DNA of 64,000 bases, taken from NCBI GenBank assembly GCA_018402565.1, contig JAGYIQ010000012.1, positions 1 through 64,000 of the forward strand, in the 5' to 3' direction. The translations under genes and the position numbers were made by a program. The notes beneath the pieces were generated by a model. That model ran no database searches and was not told where the DNA came from. It worked only from the letters and a program-made list of their open reading frames with translations. Of the stretch, positions 7,610 through 17,635 are shown piece after piece; within the stretch, counting starts at the first letter, position 1; each line of letters begins with the position of its first letter. The stretch is from Pirellulaceae bacterium (GTDB taxonomy: Bacteria > Planctomycetota > Planctomycetia > Pirellulales > Pirellulaceae).

Positions 7610-8618
7610 TAGGGGTGAACCAGACTTCCCATAAACTGCCGATGCACTCGCTCCGTCACTTCCGTCGGCAGACGCGGGCCGAAGTGTTGGATCAGTTCAC
7701 CCGCCGTCAACGTGCCAAGCTTGGCCGCCGTCGCCAAGTTCATGCCCTTGGTCACACAACTCAACACCGCCCCCGCGAACATGTCGCCCGCACCGTTCGT
7801 ATCCAAGGGCTTGACCGGCGCCGCCGCGACTTCAATCACTCGCGACCCATCCCACACGAGCGCCCCGTCTTTGCCACGCGTGATCACAAACGTCCCCGCC
7901 AAGGCCTTCATCGGCTCGACCACCCCGCCACATCCGATGCACCAAACAACAGCTTGGCTTCCTCTTCGTTGGAGAACAACAGGTCAACGCCGTCCCCCAT
8001 CATCTCTTCCAAACCCTCGCGACAAAAGCGAATCATGTTCACGTCCGACAAGGTCAAGGCAATCTTGACACCCGCCTGCCGAGCGGTCGCACGAGCGACC
8101 TGCACGGCCTGCCGCCCCGTCGGACTGGCTGCCAAGTATCCCTCGATGTACAAGTACTGCGACCGAGCCAACGCATCCAATTCCAACTCGGCCTCCGACA
8201 AATCGGCCGTGGCACCCAAGTACGTGCTCATGCTCCGCTCGGCGTCCGGCGTGATCAGCACCAAACACGTGCCCGTCGAATGCCCATTGGCCGACGAGTG
8301 ATGCTGGTTGGACTCCACTTGGCAAGCATTCAAATCCTGCAAATAGAACTGACCCAACTCGTCCTGGGCCACCTTGCAAGAGTAAAAACACCGAGCCCCC
8401 ATCTGGGCCGCGGCAATCATCGAGTTGGCCGCGCTACCACCACTGGCACGCTTCCCCGGCAACTCACCCAACCCACGCAGCAACTCCGCCCGACGCTCGG
8501 CATCGATCAGCGTCATCGCGCCCTTCTCGACTCCCAAACGCGCCAATTCCTGCTCTTCCACCCGGAACTCACTGTCCACCAACGCGTTGCCCACCGCGTA
8601 AACATCGTAATGTCGCAT
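7609..8618 (-). pseudogene. PfkB-family sugar/adenosine kinase, frameshifted
   Basis: Two reading frames together give one PfkB carbohydrate/nucleoside kinase of about 336 residues. The N-terminal part (from MRHYDVYAVGNALVDSEF, 8618) has the GGSAANS substrate loop and runs to LLFGASDVAG; the C-terminal part resumes as VVEPMKALAG in the other frame and carries the catalytic NGAGDMFAGA motif. The shift is at a GGGG run near 7923-7927: one extra G would restore the frame. Either a real one-base deletion, a homopolymer sequencing error, or, less likely, recoding (no canonical slippery heptamer). Closest by overall look to adenosine kinases. Overlaps thpR downstream. Confidence 0.85.
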
Positions 8619-8796
8619 CGCTACCAATCTGTTCAAACGAAAACAAAATGAAGTCGCCCCACACCCCGGCCCCCAGGAATCGTCCCCAACAAGTTACCGT
8701 ACGAGCCGCAACGGGCCAACGTCCAGTTCCACCGAAAACCGGATGCTAACGCACTCCGACTGATTTTCAATTCGCTCGGTTGAACACGGACGAGTC

Positions 8797-10506
8797 CTAA
8801 CCTTTGTCGGAGGCCTCTCGCAGCGAAACCGATCGATTGAAGACCAAGCGCTCAGCTCCCGAGTCCCTGGCGTCCAAACAAAAGTACCCGTTCCGCTCGA
8901 ATTGGTAATTCTGACCAACCGCCGCCCCCGCCAAACTCGGTTCCACCTTGCAACCTTGCAGCACGCGCAGCGAACCCGGGTTCAATTGGTCCTTCCAATC
9001 TTCCCCCTCGGCCACCTCCGCCAACGACTCCACCAGCAACAGGTTCTCGTACAGCCGCACCTCGGCGTCCACCGCAGTGGCCGCCGACACCCAGTGAATC
9101 GTGCCTTTGACCTTGCGGCCATCCGGCGTCTTGCCGCCCGAAGTCTCCGGATCGTACGTGCACCGCAGCTCGATAATCTCGCCGGTCTGCGGGTCTTTAA
9201 CCACCTCGTGACACTTGATCACATAAGCAAAACGCAACCGCACTTCGCCACCTGGCTTCAAACGGAAGAAGGACTTCGGTGCCTCCTCCATAAAGTCCGC
9301 TCGCTCGATGTAGATCTCGCGGCCGAACACAATCTCCCGCGTCCCCATCTCGGGCTTGGCGGGGTGATTGGCGGCCGATCGCGTCTCTGACACCTCCGCC
9401 GGCAAGTTCTCGATCACCACCTTCAACGGCTCCAACACCGCCATCGCCCGCGGCGCCGACTCGTTCAAGTCGTGCCGCAACGCCTCCTCCAACCGAGCCA
9501 TCGGCGTGGTGCTGTTGAACTTTGTCACACCGATCGACGTACAGAACTGGCGAATCGCCTGCGGCGAATAACCCCGCCGCCGCAATCCACAAATCGTCGG
9601 CATCCGCGGATCATCCCAACCCGACACACGACCGGTCTTGACCAACTCCAACAACCGCCGCTTGCTCATCACCGTATTGGTCAGATTCAACCGAGCGAAC
9701 TCGATCTGCTGCGGCTGATGGATCTCCAACGCCTCCAGAAACCATTCGTACAGCGGTCGGTGGTCTTCAAACTCCAACGTGCAAATCGAATGGGTGATGC
9801 CCTCCAACGAGTCGCTCTGGCCGTGGGCAAAGTCATAATTCGGATAGATGCACCACTGATCGCCCGTGCGATGGTGATGCGCATGACGGATCCGATACAA
9901 CGCCGGATCTCGCAAGTTCATGTTAGGAGAGGCCATGTCGATCTTGGCCCGCAAGGTGTACATCCCGTCCGGGAACTCGCCCGCCTTCATCCGACGAAAC
10001 AAGTCCAAGTTTTCCTCGATCGACCGACCGCGATCCGGGCTGTCCTGACCCGGCGAATTCCACGACCCGCGGTACTGGCGAACTTGGTCCACATTCAAGC
10101 TGCAGACATAAGCCTTGCCAGCCAAAATCAAGCGTTCGGCCATCTCGTACAACGCCGTAAAATAATCCGACGCGTAATACTCGGGCCCGTCCCACTGGAA
10201 CCCCAACCAGCGTACATCCTCTTTGATCGATTCCACGTACTCCGTGTCCTCGGCCAACGGGTTCGTGTCGTCAAACCGTAGATTGCACCGACCACCAAAT
10301 TCAGCCGCGATGCCAAAATTCAGACATATCGACTTGGCATGGCCAATATGCAAATACCCGTTCGGCTCGGGTGGAAACCGAGTCTGCACACGACCGCCGT
10401 GCTTCCCAGCCGCCACGTCGTCCGCCACTCGCTGACGGATAAAATCCAACGGAGCCGACGAAGCACCCTCGTCTTCAGACATTTTTACATTTGATTCTTG
10501 CGACAT
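8797..10506 (-). CDS. glnS: glutaminyl-tRNA synthetase
   Basis: A 569-residue class I aminoacyl-tRNA synthetase that charges tRNA-Gln directly. The HIGH motif is in PPEPNGYLHIGHAKS, the KMSKS equivalent is VMSKRRLLEL, and the C-terminal anticodon-binding barrels follow (IHWVSAATAV, and the terminal LVFNRSVSLR). The start MSQESNVKMSED at 10506 gives a length close to E. coli GlnRS (554); the frame is open another 77 codons upstream but that part is unlike the family. Presence of GlnRS suggests a direct Gln-tRNA route rather than sole use of the amidotransferase pathway. Confidence 0.95.
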   Translation of the reverse strand: MSQESNVKMSEDEGASSAPLDFIRQRVADDVAAGKHGGRVQTRFPPEPNGYLHIGHAKSICLNFGIAAEFGGRCNLRFDDTNPLAEDTEYVESIKEDVRWLGFQWDGPEYYASDYFTALYEMAERLILAGKAYVCSLNVDQVRQYRGSWNSPGQDSPDRGRSIEENLDLFRRMKAGEFPDGMYTLRAKIDMASPNMNLRDPALYRIRHAHHHRTGDQWCIYPNYDFAHGQSDSLEGITHSICTLEFEDHRPLYEWFLEALEIHQPQQIEFARLNLTNTVMSKRRLLELVKTGRVSGWDDPRMPTICGLRRRGYSPQAIRQFCTSIGVTKFNSTTPMARLEEALRHDLNESAPRAMAVLEPLKVVIENLPAEVSETRSAANHPAKPEMGTREIVFGREIYIERADFMEEAPKSFFRLKPGGEVRLRFAYVIKCHEVVKDPQTGEIIELRCTYDPETSGGKTPDGRKVKGTIHWVSAATAVDAEVRLYENLLLVESLAEVAEGEDWKDQLNPGSLRVLQGCKVEPSLAGAAVGQNYQFERNGYFCLDARDSGAERLVFNRSVSLREASDKG

Positions 10507-10824
10507 AAAACGACCGTCTGACGACTTGAACGACACCCCACCACACAAACTCACCCCCACCCCACAGCACCCGACAACGAACCCCGCGGAAGGGCCCCCA
10601 TCAGCCCAAATCCCGCCCGCCTGACCCGCGACTCCCGGTCGGTACACCGACGGCCACAATCTTAATCCATCCCCGCCGTTTTCAGCAGCCCACCACGGGA
10701 GCCCCGCCAGAAAAAAAGCCCCACCCGCCAGCGGCACCCATCACGACACCCCGCCGTCTACTGGGAGATGTCCGTGCATAACACGTCTTTGGCGAACACA
10801 CTGCCAAATCGATAGAAACGAACC
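10507..10824. other. 318-bp intergenic region upstream of glnS
   Basis: No gene, repeat array or terminator was recognised. The half nearest glnS is C-rich on the plus strand; the half next to the isomerase gene is more AT-rich. It presumably carries the glnS promoter, but no convincing -35/-10 pair could be assigned. Confidence 0.4.
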
Positions 10825-12051
10825 CTACGGCCGATGCAGACGCAAAATCGTCGCTCGACCAACCCCTGTCGCACCGGACCCGGACTTCGACTCGGAATGA
10901 GACTCGGAATGAGACTCGGGCTCGGAGTGGGAGTGGGACTCGGACTCCGCCGCACCAGCGACTCCGACGGCCGCTGGCAATAGATTGATCACGTCCGTGA
11001 TGTCGATCATCCCCACCGGCCGACCGTCTGCGTCCACCACGGGCAATTCGCTAATGTTGTGCCGCGCCAACAACTGGACCGCCTGCGGGGTCGGCGTCCC
11101 CACCAAGACCTGATACGGTCGCTGGGTCATGACCGCCGAGATCGGACCATCCAACGCCGCGTCCTGCTGACGCTCCAACAAGCGAGCCAAATCGCTATCG
11201 GTAAACAAGCCCGTCAAACGCCCCTCCACGCCCGTCAACAGAACCGCTCCACTGCGGCGAACCGCCGCCCCCACCCGAACAAACACCTGCCGCACCGTGG
11301 CTCCGTCGGGCGCCACCCGACATTGCTCCAACGGCCGCATGATCTCTTCGACCTTGGACAACTTCAGCCCCAACGCCCCACCCGGATGATGCTCGGCAAA
11401 GTCCCGCGCCGTCAACCGCTTCCGCTGAGCCGTCACCAAACACAAGGCATCGCCCAAGGCCAACATCAACGTGGTCGATGTCGAAGGAGCCAAGTTCAAG
11501 TGACACGCCTCGGTCTGCTTCCCATAGGCCACCACCACATCGGCCGCCCGAGCCAATTCACTGTCCTCGGTTGCCGTCAAGGCGATAATCGGGATCCGCC
11601 GCCGGCGCAAGGTCGGCAACAATTGATTGACCTCGGGCGTGTTGCCACTATTCGATAACATCAACAACAGATCGTCCGGCCCAATCCGTCCCAAGTCTCC
11701 ATGCATTGCCTCGCTCGGATGCAGAAAATGACTCCGCGTCCCCGTCGAGGCCAACGATGCCGAGATCTTCTGGCCAATCCAACCCGCTTTGCCAATGCCG
11801 CTGACCAACACCGCCCCGCGACAGCTCGCCAACATCTGCACCGCCTCACTGAACGCGGCCGGCAACGACTCCGCCAACCCAGCCAACGCCGCCAGCTCCT
11901 GCTGCAAGATCGCTCGCCCCGCCCGCAGGTCCTCGGCCAACACCCTCTCTGCCGTTAAGCCCTCAGCCGCTAAGCCTTCAGCCCCGTACCCTTCAGCCGT
12001 TGATCCCTCAGCCGAAAAACCGTCAATGACTCGCCTGACTGGCTGTCCCAT
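10825..12051 (-). CDS. KpsF/GutQ-type sugar-phosphate isomerase (arabinose-5-phosphate isomerase)
   Basis: A 408-residue protein with an N-terminal SIS domain (VSGIGKAGWIGQKISASL, then HPSEAMHGDLGRI) and two C-terminal CBS domains. KdsD/KpsF/GutQ enzymes interconvert ribulose-5-phosphate and arabinose-5-phosphate, the first step toward KDO. ATG at 12051 (MGQPVRRVIDGF) is preferred; a TTG at 12081 would overlap the ABC gene stop. Residues after the start contain AEG-type pentapeptide repeats from a 15-bp DNA repeat, and the C terminus has a Ser/His/Glu-rich tail (SESHSHSEPESHSES). Directly downstream of the MsbA-like exporter, supporting a role in envelope glycolipid synthesis. Confidence 0.88.
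   Translation of the reverse strand: MGQPVRRVIDGFSAEGSTAEGYGAEGLAAEGLTAERVLAEDLRAGRAILQQELAALAGLAESLPAAFSEAVQMLASCRGAVLVSGIGKAGWIGQKISASLASTGTRSHFLHPSEAMHGDLGRIGPDDLLLMLSNSGNTPEVNQLLPTLRRRRIPIIALTATEDSELARAADVVVAYGKQTEACHLNLAPSTSTTLMLALGDALCLVTAQRKRLTARDFAEHHPGGALGLKLSKVEEIMRPLEQCRVAPDGATVRQVFVRVGAAVRRSGAVLLTGVEGRLTGLFTDSDLARLLERQQDAALDGPISAVMTQRPYQVLVGTPTPQAVQLLARHNISELPVVDADGRPVGMIDITDVINLLPAAVGVAGAAESESHSHSEPESHSESHSESKSGSGATGVGRATILRLHRP
11951..12025. repeat. 15-bp tandem repeat, five units, in the isomerase gene
   Basis: Units GCCGTTAAGCCCTCA and variants start at 11951, 11966, 11981, 11996 and 12011. On the minus strand they encode diverged AEGLT/AEGYG-type pentapeptides near the N terminus of the isomerase. 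Confidence 0.92.
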
Positions 12052-12077
12052 CACGTCACTCCTCAACGATCCGACTA

Positions 12078-14186
12078 TCAAGCAGCCTTCTGGCCAGCCC
12101 CCGGACTCGGCTTCTCACTCGCAGACGCTCCCGCCACCGCAACGGATTCGATCGACAACTCCGCCGCTGCCGCTTCCCCCGGTTCGGCCGCCTCCGATCG
12201 TTGTCCCGACCGCAACATCTCACGAAACAACTCGCATCGCCCCACCAAATCCGCCTGCGTCCCCATATCCACCACGCGCCCCTCGTGCATCACCACAATC
12301 AAGTCGGCCAAATCCAAACTGTTGATCCGGTGAGTGATCATCAGGACCGTTCGACCACGGACAAATTCTCGCAACGATTGGTGGATCAACTGCTCACTCG
12401 TCGGGTCGATCTGGCTCGTCGCCTCGTCCAAGACCAAGACCAAGGGATTCTTCAAAATGATCCGCGCCAACTCAATCCGCTGCCGCTGCCCGCCCGACAA
12501 CCGCCCGCCATGCTCGCCGATGCGACTGTCGTACCCCTGCTCCAACTGCGTTTCAATAAACTCGTGAGCACTGGCCTGTCGCGCCGCCGCCACAACCTGC
12601 TCCCGCGTCGCGTCCTCGCAGCCGTAGGCGATGTTGGTGGCGATCGTGTCGTCAAACAACATGGAATTCTGCGTCACCAAACCCACCACACCCCGCAACG
12701 CCTGCAAGTCGAACTCGCGCAAGTCCACCCCGTCCAAACACACCGAACCCTGGTCCGGATCAAAAAAGCGAGGCAAAAAGTTCACCAACGTGCTCTTGCC
12801 GCAACCGTTCGCTCCCACAATCGCCACCGTCTTCCCCGCCGGCACGCGCAAGTTCAGTCCATTCAAGACCGGCTGACCCGGCACGTAGCCGAAACTCACA
12901 TCGCGAAACTCCAACTCCGGCGGTGTGCGAATGATCGGCTTTGGCCGAGCCGGACTCTGGATCGAACTCTGCTTGTCCAACAACGGAAAGACTCGCTCTG
13001 CTGCCACCATGCCGCCCTGAATCAAGGTGTACACATCACCCATCTTACGGACAGGATCGGCCGCCGCCGTCAAAAAGGAGAAGAACAAGATCATCGTCTC
13101 CACCTTCATCGGCGTGTCCGACAATTGCAGACCCCAAAACTTGGTCTCTTGATTCAAGACCAAGTACCCGCCCGCCAGAATTCCTAAACTGATGATGCAC
13201 ACGCCCATCAATTCGCTGTTCATCCGCGCCACCGACCCCAACAACGAGATCCGCATGTTCTTCTGATACACGTCCTGGGCAATCACCTGAAAGCGACGAA
13301 TTTCATGCGACTCCATGTTGAAAGACTTGACCGCCTTGATGTAGGTCAACGACTGGAACAAGCGATTCAACAGCCGCGCCGACTCCTCCACCGCCCGACG
13401 ATTCAATCGCTTGATCGCCTTGGCCAATACCACCATCAACGCGCCCGCCAACGGGCAGATAATCAAGGTGAACAACAACAGCCGCCAATTGCAAATCGCC
13501 GCACCCGCCAAACAAACCACCATCTTCAACGGCTCGCGGATGATCTTGCCCAGTATCGTAGTGATCGCCATCCCAATCGCGTTCGTCTCACCGCGAATCC
13601 GATTGATCAAGTCGCCCGTGCCGTTCTTCCCCACCTCGCTCAATTCCATATGCAAGGTGTTCTGCAAAAACTGATTCTGAATATCCAACACCGTCCGCTG
13701 GCCCAACCGCGCCACCAAGTACATATTGACCGCCAACAACGAACCACGCATTACCGTCGCAGCAATGACAATTAAAATCAAAAACACCAAAGTGTCGTAC
13801 GTCGTCTGCGGCGCATACGCCCGAATCCACGGCTCCATCTGCCGCGAAATCCATAAGCTGGTCTGATACCCACTGACCTCGCTCTCAAGTTTAACTACCG
13901 ACTGCTGCCAAGCCGCCGCCGCTTCCGAGCCCCGGGACTCCACCCGCTGGCCCTGCAACGCCTCCAACTCACCAACCGCAATGCCTAACTTGCTCTCCGC
14001 CTCGACAATCCGACCGTCCACCCACTGATGCAACGTCTGGCCATCAAAGATCACCTTGATAAACGGTGCCACCGTGCTGATGTTGGCCCCCCACAGCAAC
14101 GCCACTCCACAGGTCGTCAGAAACGAAAAGAAGAACGACCACCGATATCGCAGGGCCATCCACAGCGCCCGAGCTAGACTGGACAT
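12078..14186 (-). CDS. MsbA-like ABC exporter (fused permease and ATPase)
   Basis: A 702-residue half-transporter. The N-terminal membrane domain (about 1-390) has six helices; the first extracytoplasmic loop is unusually long (about residues 40-115, Glu/Ala/Ser-rich, coiled-coil-like). The ATPase domain has Walker A GANGCGKST, signature LSGGQRQRIELARI, and Walker B VLVLDEATSQID. The C-terminal 40 residues are an Ala/Glu-rich tail. The family exports lipids such as lipid A precursors, or drugs. The stop is three bases from a possible TTG start of the isomerase gene, so they are one operon, consistent with lipopolysaccharide core or lipid export. Confidence 0.92.
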   Translation of the reverse strand: MSSLARALWMALRYRWSFFFSFLTTCGVALLWGANISTVAPFIKVIFDGQTLHQWVDGRIVEAESKLGIAVGELEALQGQRVESRGSEAAAAWQQSVVKLESEVSGYQTSLWISRQMEPWIRAYAPQTTYDTLVFLILIVIAATVMRGSLLAVNMYLVARLGQRTVLDIQNQFLQNTLHMELSEVGKNGTGDLINRIRGETNAIGMAITTILGKIIREPLKMVVCLAGAAICNWRLLLFTLIICPLAGALMVVLAKAIKRLNRRAVEESARLLNRLFQSLTYIKAVKSFNMESHEIRRFQVIAQDVYQKNMRISLLGSVARMNSELMGVCIISLGILAGGYLVLNQETKFWGLQLSDTPMKVETMILFFSFLTAAADPVRKMGDVYTLIQGGMVAAERVFPLLDKQSSIQSPARPKPIIRTPPELEFRDVSFGYVPGQPVLNGLNLRVPAGKTVAIVGANGCGKSTLVNFLPRFFDPDQGSVCLDGVDLREFDLQALRGVVGLVTQNSMLFDDTIATNIAYGCEDATREQVVAAARQASAHEFIETQLEQGYDSRIGEHGGRLSGGQRQRIELARIILKNPLVLVLDEATSQIDPTSEQLIHQSLREFVRGRTVLMITHRINSLDLADLIVVMHEGRVVDMGTQADLVGRCELFREMLRSGQRSEAAEPGEAAAAELSIESVAVAGASASEKPSPGAGQKAA

Positions 14187-14494
14187 GACGCCCCCTTCTC
14201 GCTCGAGACCAAGCCGCTCGAGACCAAGCCGCTCGCTCGCGTCCGTTCAAAACCGTCAAACCGCCGTCTGAACATCCCTGTTCCTCTATCTCCCGCATGC
14301 CACTGCGACTTCCACCCACCCGACGGCCAGACAAAGCTCCGCTCCCTCCGACCGCCTGCCCGCAGAGACTAACACGCCACCCCAAAACTCAACAACCCGA
14401 ATTTCTCCCATTCCCCGCCGACCCCCGCCACCCCACCCGACCACATGAACCAAAAGTGCACATTGTGTACAAAGAACAGAAATTCCCTCCCCCC
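14187..14494. other. intergenic region with a small 15-bp repeat
   Basis: No gene recognised. At 14202-14231 there are two copies of CTCGAGACCAAGCCG followed by a partial third. The rest is C-rich sequence without a clear terminator for the oxidoreductase operon or a clear promoter for the ABC exporter. Confidence 0.6.
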
Positions 14495-14593
14495 GGTAGC
14501 TGGCATTCCGGTAGCTGGCATTCCGGTAGCTGACATTCCGGTAGCTGGCATTCTGGTAGCTGGCCCACTGCTAGCTGTCATTCGGGTAGCTCG
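14495..14593. repeat. 15-bp tandem repeat, about 6.6 units, at the 3' end of an oxidoreductase gene
   Basis: Units GGTAGCTGGCATTCC start at 14495, 14510, 14525, 14540, 14555, 14570 and 14585, with scattered substitutions. The last units contain the final codons and stop of the minus-strand Gfo/Idh/MocA gene (14578), so the array has grown from, or into, the gene end. Confidence 0.95.
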
Positions 14594-16032
14594 AACCCGG
14601 CCCGATACGAGCGACGCAGCAGCCGATTGGCCTCCCAATGGTCCACCAACCGGTACTCAGGGGTCACCTCCAATACCGGGCCACAAGTCAGAGGTGTCCG
14701 CTCTAGGTCCACCTGATTCTCCGCCAGATGAGCCAACATCCCGCGAAAAGTCTCCTCGATCGCTGGATGCCACGCCCACGCGGCCAACCGCCGCTCGATC
14801 TCTCCCACCGATAAGACCTCGCCCACACGCTGCGAGATGTTCCCCAAGTGACACAACGCCGTGGAAGCGTGCCCCTCGCTGACCGGCGCTGCCACTTCGT
14901 CCGGTGCCCGCCGACGGACACAGTCGATAAAGTTGGCAAAGTGGTCTTCCAATCCACCCGCGAACGTCTCGATCTTTTGACCGTTGAGATCAAACCGAGT
15001 CGCTCCCGACACGATGCCCTCCGTGCCGTAGACGATCCAACCCTCTTTCAGCGTCTCACTGAATGGCTTTGTCGGCAGCCCCCGCACCTCCTGAATCACC
15101 GGCACTCCACCAAAGCGGTGGACAACCATTTGCGTGTTGGGCGTTTGCCCCGCATCCGGTTCGCCCAGCCGCCCCCCCACACTCCACACCCTCTGGCCCG
15201 GACCCTGCAGTCCCGTCACCCACCGCACCAAGTCGACATAATGAATGTTGTTGTTCCCCAACTCGCCATTCCCAGTATCCCACACCCAATGCCAATCGTA
15301 ATGCAACTGCGGGCGATCCCGGTGCTCGCCGGACCCTGGACCCAGCCACAGGTTGTAGTCCAACTCCGGCGGGAGCGCAAAACTCCCCGGACCACCAATC
15401 GGCGCGCGACGCCCGTAGACCACGGTCCGCGCCAGAGTCACTTCCCCCAATCGGCCACTCCGCACGTACTCCGCCGCTTGCCGTATGCCCCGATGCGATC
15501 GATTCTGAGTCCCGACTTGGCACACACGGCCGCTTCGAGCCACCGCCGCCACCATCCGCTGCCCCTCCTCGATCGTGTGACTCAGCGGCTTCTCGACGTA
15601 CACGTCTTTCCCCGCTTGCAGGGCCCACAGCGTGGCCAACGCATGCCAATGGTTCGGCGTACAAATCGAAACCGTATCCACGCCAGCATCATCGAACACG
15701 CGTCGCAGATCGGTCTCCACCACCGGCCGCTGGCCCGAGCTCCGCTCCACTTGCTGGGCCAACTCCCGCGCCAACGCTCGGTCCGGATCACACACATGCG
15801 TCACTCGCACACCCGGCAATCGCCCAAACGCCTCCGCATGCGCCCGGCCGCGAATCCGACAGCCAATGATCGCATGCGCGATCTCCTCGGTGGCCATTCG
15901 CCCGACGGCACCCGCTGACAGCCCCGACTGGGAGTCCCCACCAGCACCCGCCGCCCGCGCTTCCTCCTCGAGAGCCGCCGCGGCCATGGCCAAAACGGCT
16001 CGCTCGCAAAAACCCCGCCGAGTCATCGTCAT
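14578..16032 (-). CDS. Gfo/Idh/MocA-family oxidoreductase with Tat signal
   Basis: A 484-residue NAD(P)-dependent oxidoreductase. The N terminus MTMTRRGFCERAVLAMAAAA has a twin-arginine motif and hydrophobic stretch, so it is probably exported folded. The dinucleotide-binding part follows (AIIGCRIRGRAHAEAF, a variant of GxGxxG), then DVYVEKPLSHTIEEG with the EKP motif of the family, and a C-terminal substrate domain. Such exported sugar-dehydrogenase-like proteins are abundant in planctomycetes. The glycine motif is degenerate (GCRIRG), so cofactor binding is less certain. Overlaps the upstream paralogue by ATGA. Confidence 0.88.
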   Translation of the reverse strand: MTMTRRGFCERAVLAMAAAALEEEARAAGAGGDSQSGLSAGAVGRMATEEIAHAIIGCRIRGRAHAEAFGRLPGVRVTHVCDPDRALARELAQQVERSSGQRPVVETDLRRVFDDAGVDTVSICTPNHWHALATLWALQAGKDVYVEKPLSHTIEEGQRMVAAVARSGRVCQVGTQNRSHRGIRQAAEYVRSGRLGEVTLARTVVYGRRAPIGGPGSFALPPELDYNLWLGPGSGEHRDRPQLHYDWHWVWDTGNGELGNNNIHYVDLVRWVTGLQGPGQRVWSVGGRLGEPDAGQTPNTQMVVHRFGGVPVIQEVRGLPTKPFSETLKEGWIVYGTEGIVSGATRFDLNGQKIETFAGGLEDHFANFIDCVRRRAPDEVAAPVSEGHASTALCHLGNISQRVGEVLSVGEIERRLAAWAWHPAIEETFRGMLAHLAENQVDLERTPLTCGPVLEVTPEYRLVDHWEANRLLRRSYRAGFELPE

Positions 16033-17156
16033 GGCCGAGGCACCTCCGGCAACCGTTCCGCGATCCGCTCCGTCGCTTGCTTCCGAGCCAACTCCAAGAC
16101 TTCGGCCAAGGCCACGGGGGCACCTCCGCGCCGCTCGCTCTCATCGGCCGCAGCCATAAAAGCGAACATCTCCAGTGTTTCGTCCGCTGACACCGGCGGG
16201 ACTCGCGATTGAAAAAATTTAGCAATCTCGGCACAGAGTGGCTCGTACCCACCCGCTCGACCCGATTGCACAATCCCCTGCGCACCAAACACCAACGCCC
16301 CAAACGTGGAGGCATGATTCCGAATACCGCGATAAGTTCCAATCCGCCCGCCCTCCCAGTGCCCCGTGACCAAATCCGCGTCAGGCGTTTTCACTCGAGT
16401 CACCGTCTGACAGCCGGGCCCCATCAAGGTGTACAACGCCTCCACACCGTGAACTCCATAGAAATACAAGTCCGGCGTCCCCTCCTGGTAGGTGCACGGC
16501 CCCCAAGTCGCCGCCCCTTGGATCGCTCCCACCTGCGGATGGTCCAACAATTCAACCACCGCTGGCGTAAAGCGGTACGACGAACACGAAAAGAATGGCA
16601 CTTCATACCGCCGCGACAATTCCACAATCGCGATCGCATCGGCCAAGCTGCCCGCCAGCGGCTTGTCGATAAATACTGGCTTGCCCGCCTGAAACACCGG
16701 CAACACCTGCTCCAGGTGCACGCGGCCGTCCACACTCTCCAACAACACCACGTCCACACGCTCCAACAGATCCTCGATCGAATCCACGATCTCGACGCCC
16801 ATGTCGCGCATTTGCTGCGTAAAACCAGCCACTCGGTCGCGACTGGGCGGGAAATCCGTCCCCCCAGGATACCCCGCCACGACTCGCATTTTCGCCAAAT
16901 CCCCCGTCGCCTCTGGGGCATTAAATAGCTTGGTAAACGCCGGCACATGCGACGTATCCAAACCGATGATCCCCACACGCAACTGGCCCTCCCCCGACAC
17001 CAAATCCTCAGCTGCCGATTCCTGAGCTGCCGACTCCTGAGCGATTGACCGCCCACCGCCCACCACTCCCGTCGGGTCGCCCATCACCAGCAACACGGCC
17101 GCCCCACTCAGCCACAACCCCACAACCGCTCGCAGCCACTTCGCACTATGGAACAT
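16029..17156 (-). CDS. Gfo/Idh/MocA-family oxidoreductase, second copy
   Basis: A 375-residue protein starting MFHSAKWLRAVVGLWL, with a hydrophobic signal segment and then QES/AAE repeats from a 15-bp DNA repeat. The dinucleotide fold begins LRVGIIGLDTSHVPAF, and FIDKPLAGSLADAI matches the family EKP loop with Asp-Lys-Pro. The start is the first Met giving a signal peptide; the frame is open upstream to 17237. It overlaps the Tat-signal oxidoreductase downstream, so the pair is one operon, possibly acting on the same sugar derivative outside the cytoplasm. Confidence 0.87.
   Translation of the reverse strand: MFHSAKWLRAVVGLWLSGAAVLLVMGDPTGVVGGGRSIAQESAAQESAAEDLVSGEGQLRVGIIGLDTSHVPAFTKLFNAPEATGDLAKMRVVAGYPGGTDFPPSRDRVAGFTQQMRDMGVEIVDSIEDLLERVDVVLLESVDGRVHLEQVLPVFQAGKPVFIDKPLAGSLADAIAIVELSRRYEVPFFSCSSYRFTPAVVELLDHPQVGAIQGAATWGPCTYQEGTPDLYFYGVHGVEALYTLMGPGCQTVTRVKTPDADLVTGHWEGGRIGTYRGIRNHASTFGALVFGAQGIVQSGRAGGYEPLCAEIAKFFQSRVPPVSADETLEMFAFMAAADESERRGGAPVALAEVLELARKQATERIAERLPEVPRP
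17005..17049. repeat. 15-bp tandem repeat, three units, in the second oxidoreductase gene
   Basis: Units TCCTCAGCTGCCGAT, TCCTGAGCTGCCGAC and TCCTGAGCGATTGAC at 17005, 17020 and 17035, encoding QESAA-type pentapeptides just after the signal segment. Confidence 0.85.
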
Positions 17157-17635
17157 CGAATCGCCTCCTATTCCCCGGTGTCGTAATCCCCAACCCGCGG
17201 AGATCGATTGTACCCATCTCCCAGGCCACGTCACCAAGGGACACGACCGCTGACCGGGCCGCGGCGAACCGTATTGGTTTCAGAACTCGCGCGCCCCACG
17301 AGCGATTTCGAAGAATCAGGACTGAGTACGAGTACGACTGTTCAGACAAACGGACCCGCATCACCGGGTTGCCGCAGGTGAAGCGGGCAGCTACCGAAAA
17401 CACGCCGACGGCAACTCTGCGTGCCTGCGGTGATTATGCGTTTCGCCCCATGGCCCTATAGGAACCCACGACATTCCTAGCCCCGAGCCCAACCGCTGTC
17501 GACATTTGCCATTTTGCCCCAACCCCTCCGCAAAATCAATCTTGCTCTCGACCCCAGAACAAAAGGGACCGTTGGGACTTGAGAGATTTAGGAGCATGAC
17601 GACAGCGTTATCGGTAGGTGGACCATGTTCTACAC
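17157..17635. other. gene-free stretch before the accessory region
   Basis: About 480 bp with no supportable gene. It presumably holds the promoter of the oxidoreductase operon. Short open frames here have no recognisable content. Confidence 0.5.

Noticed and set aside
7908..7930. Programmed -1 frameshift in the PfkB kinase
   Set aside because: The G run lacks a canonical X_XXY_YYZ slippery heptamer in the zero frame and no obvious stimulatory structure was seen; a deletion or sequencing error is simpler.
10507..10737. N-terminal extension of glnS by 77 codons
   Set aside because: The added Gly/Trp-rich sequence is unlike GlnRS; the start at 10506 gives the family length.
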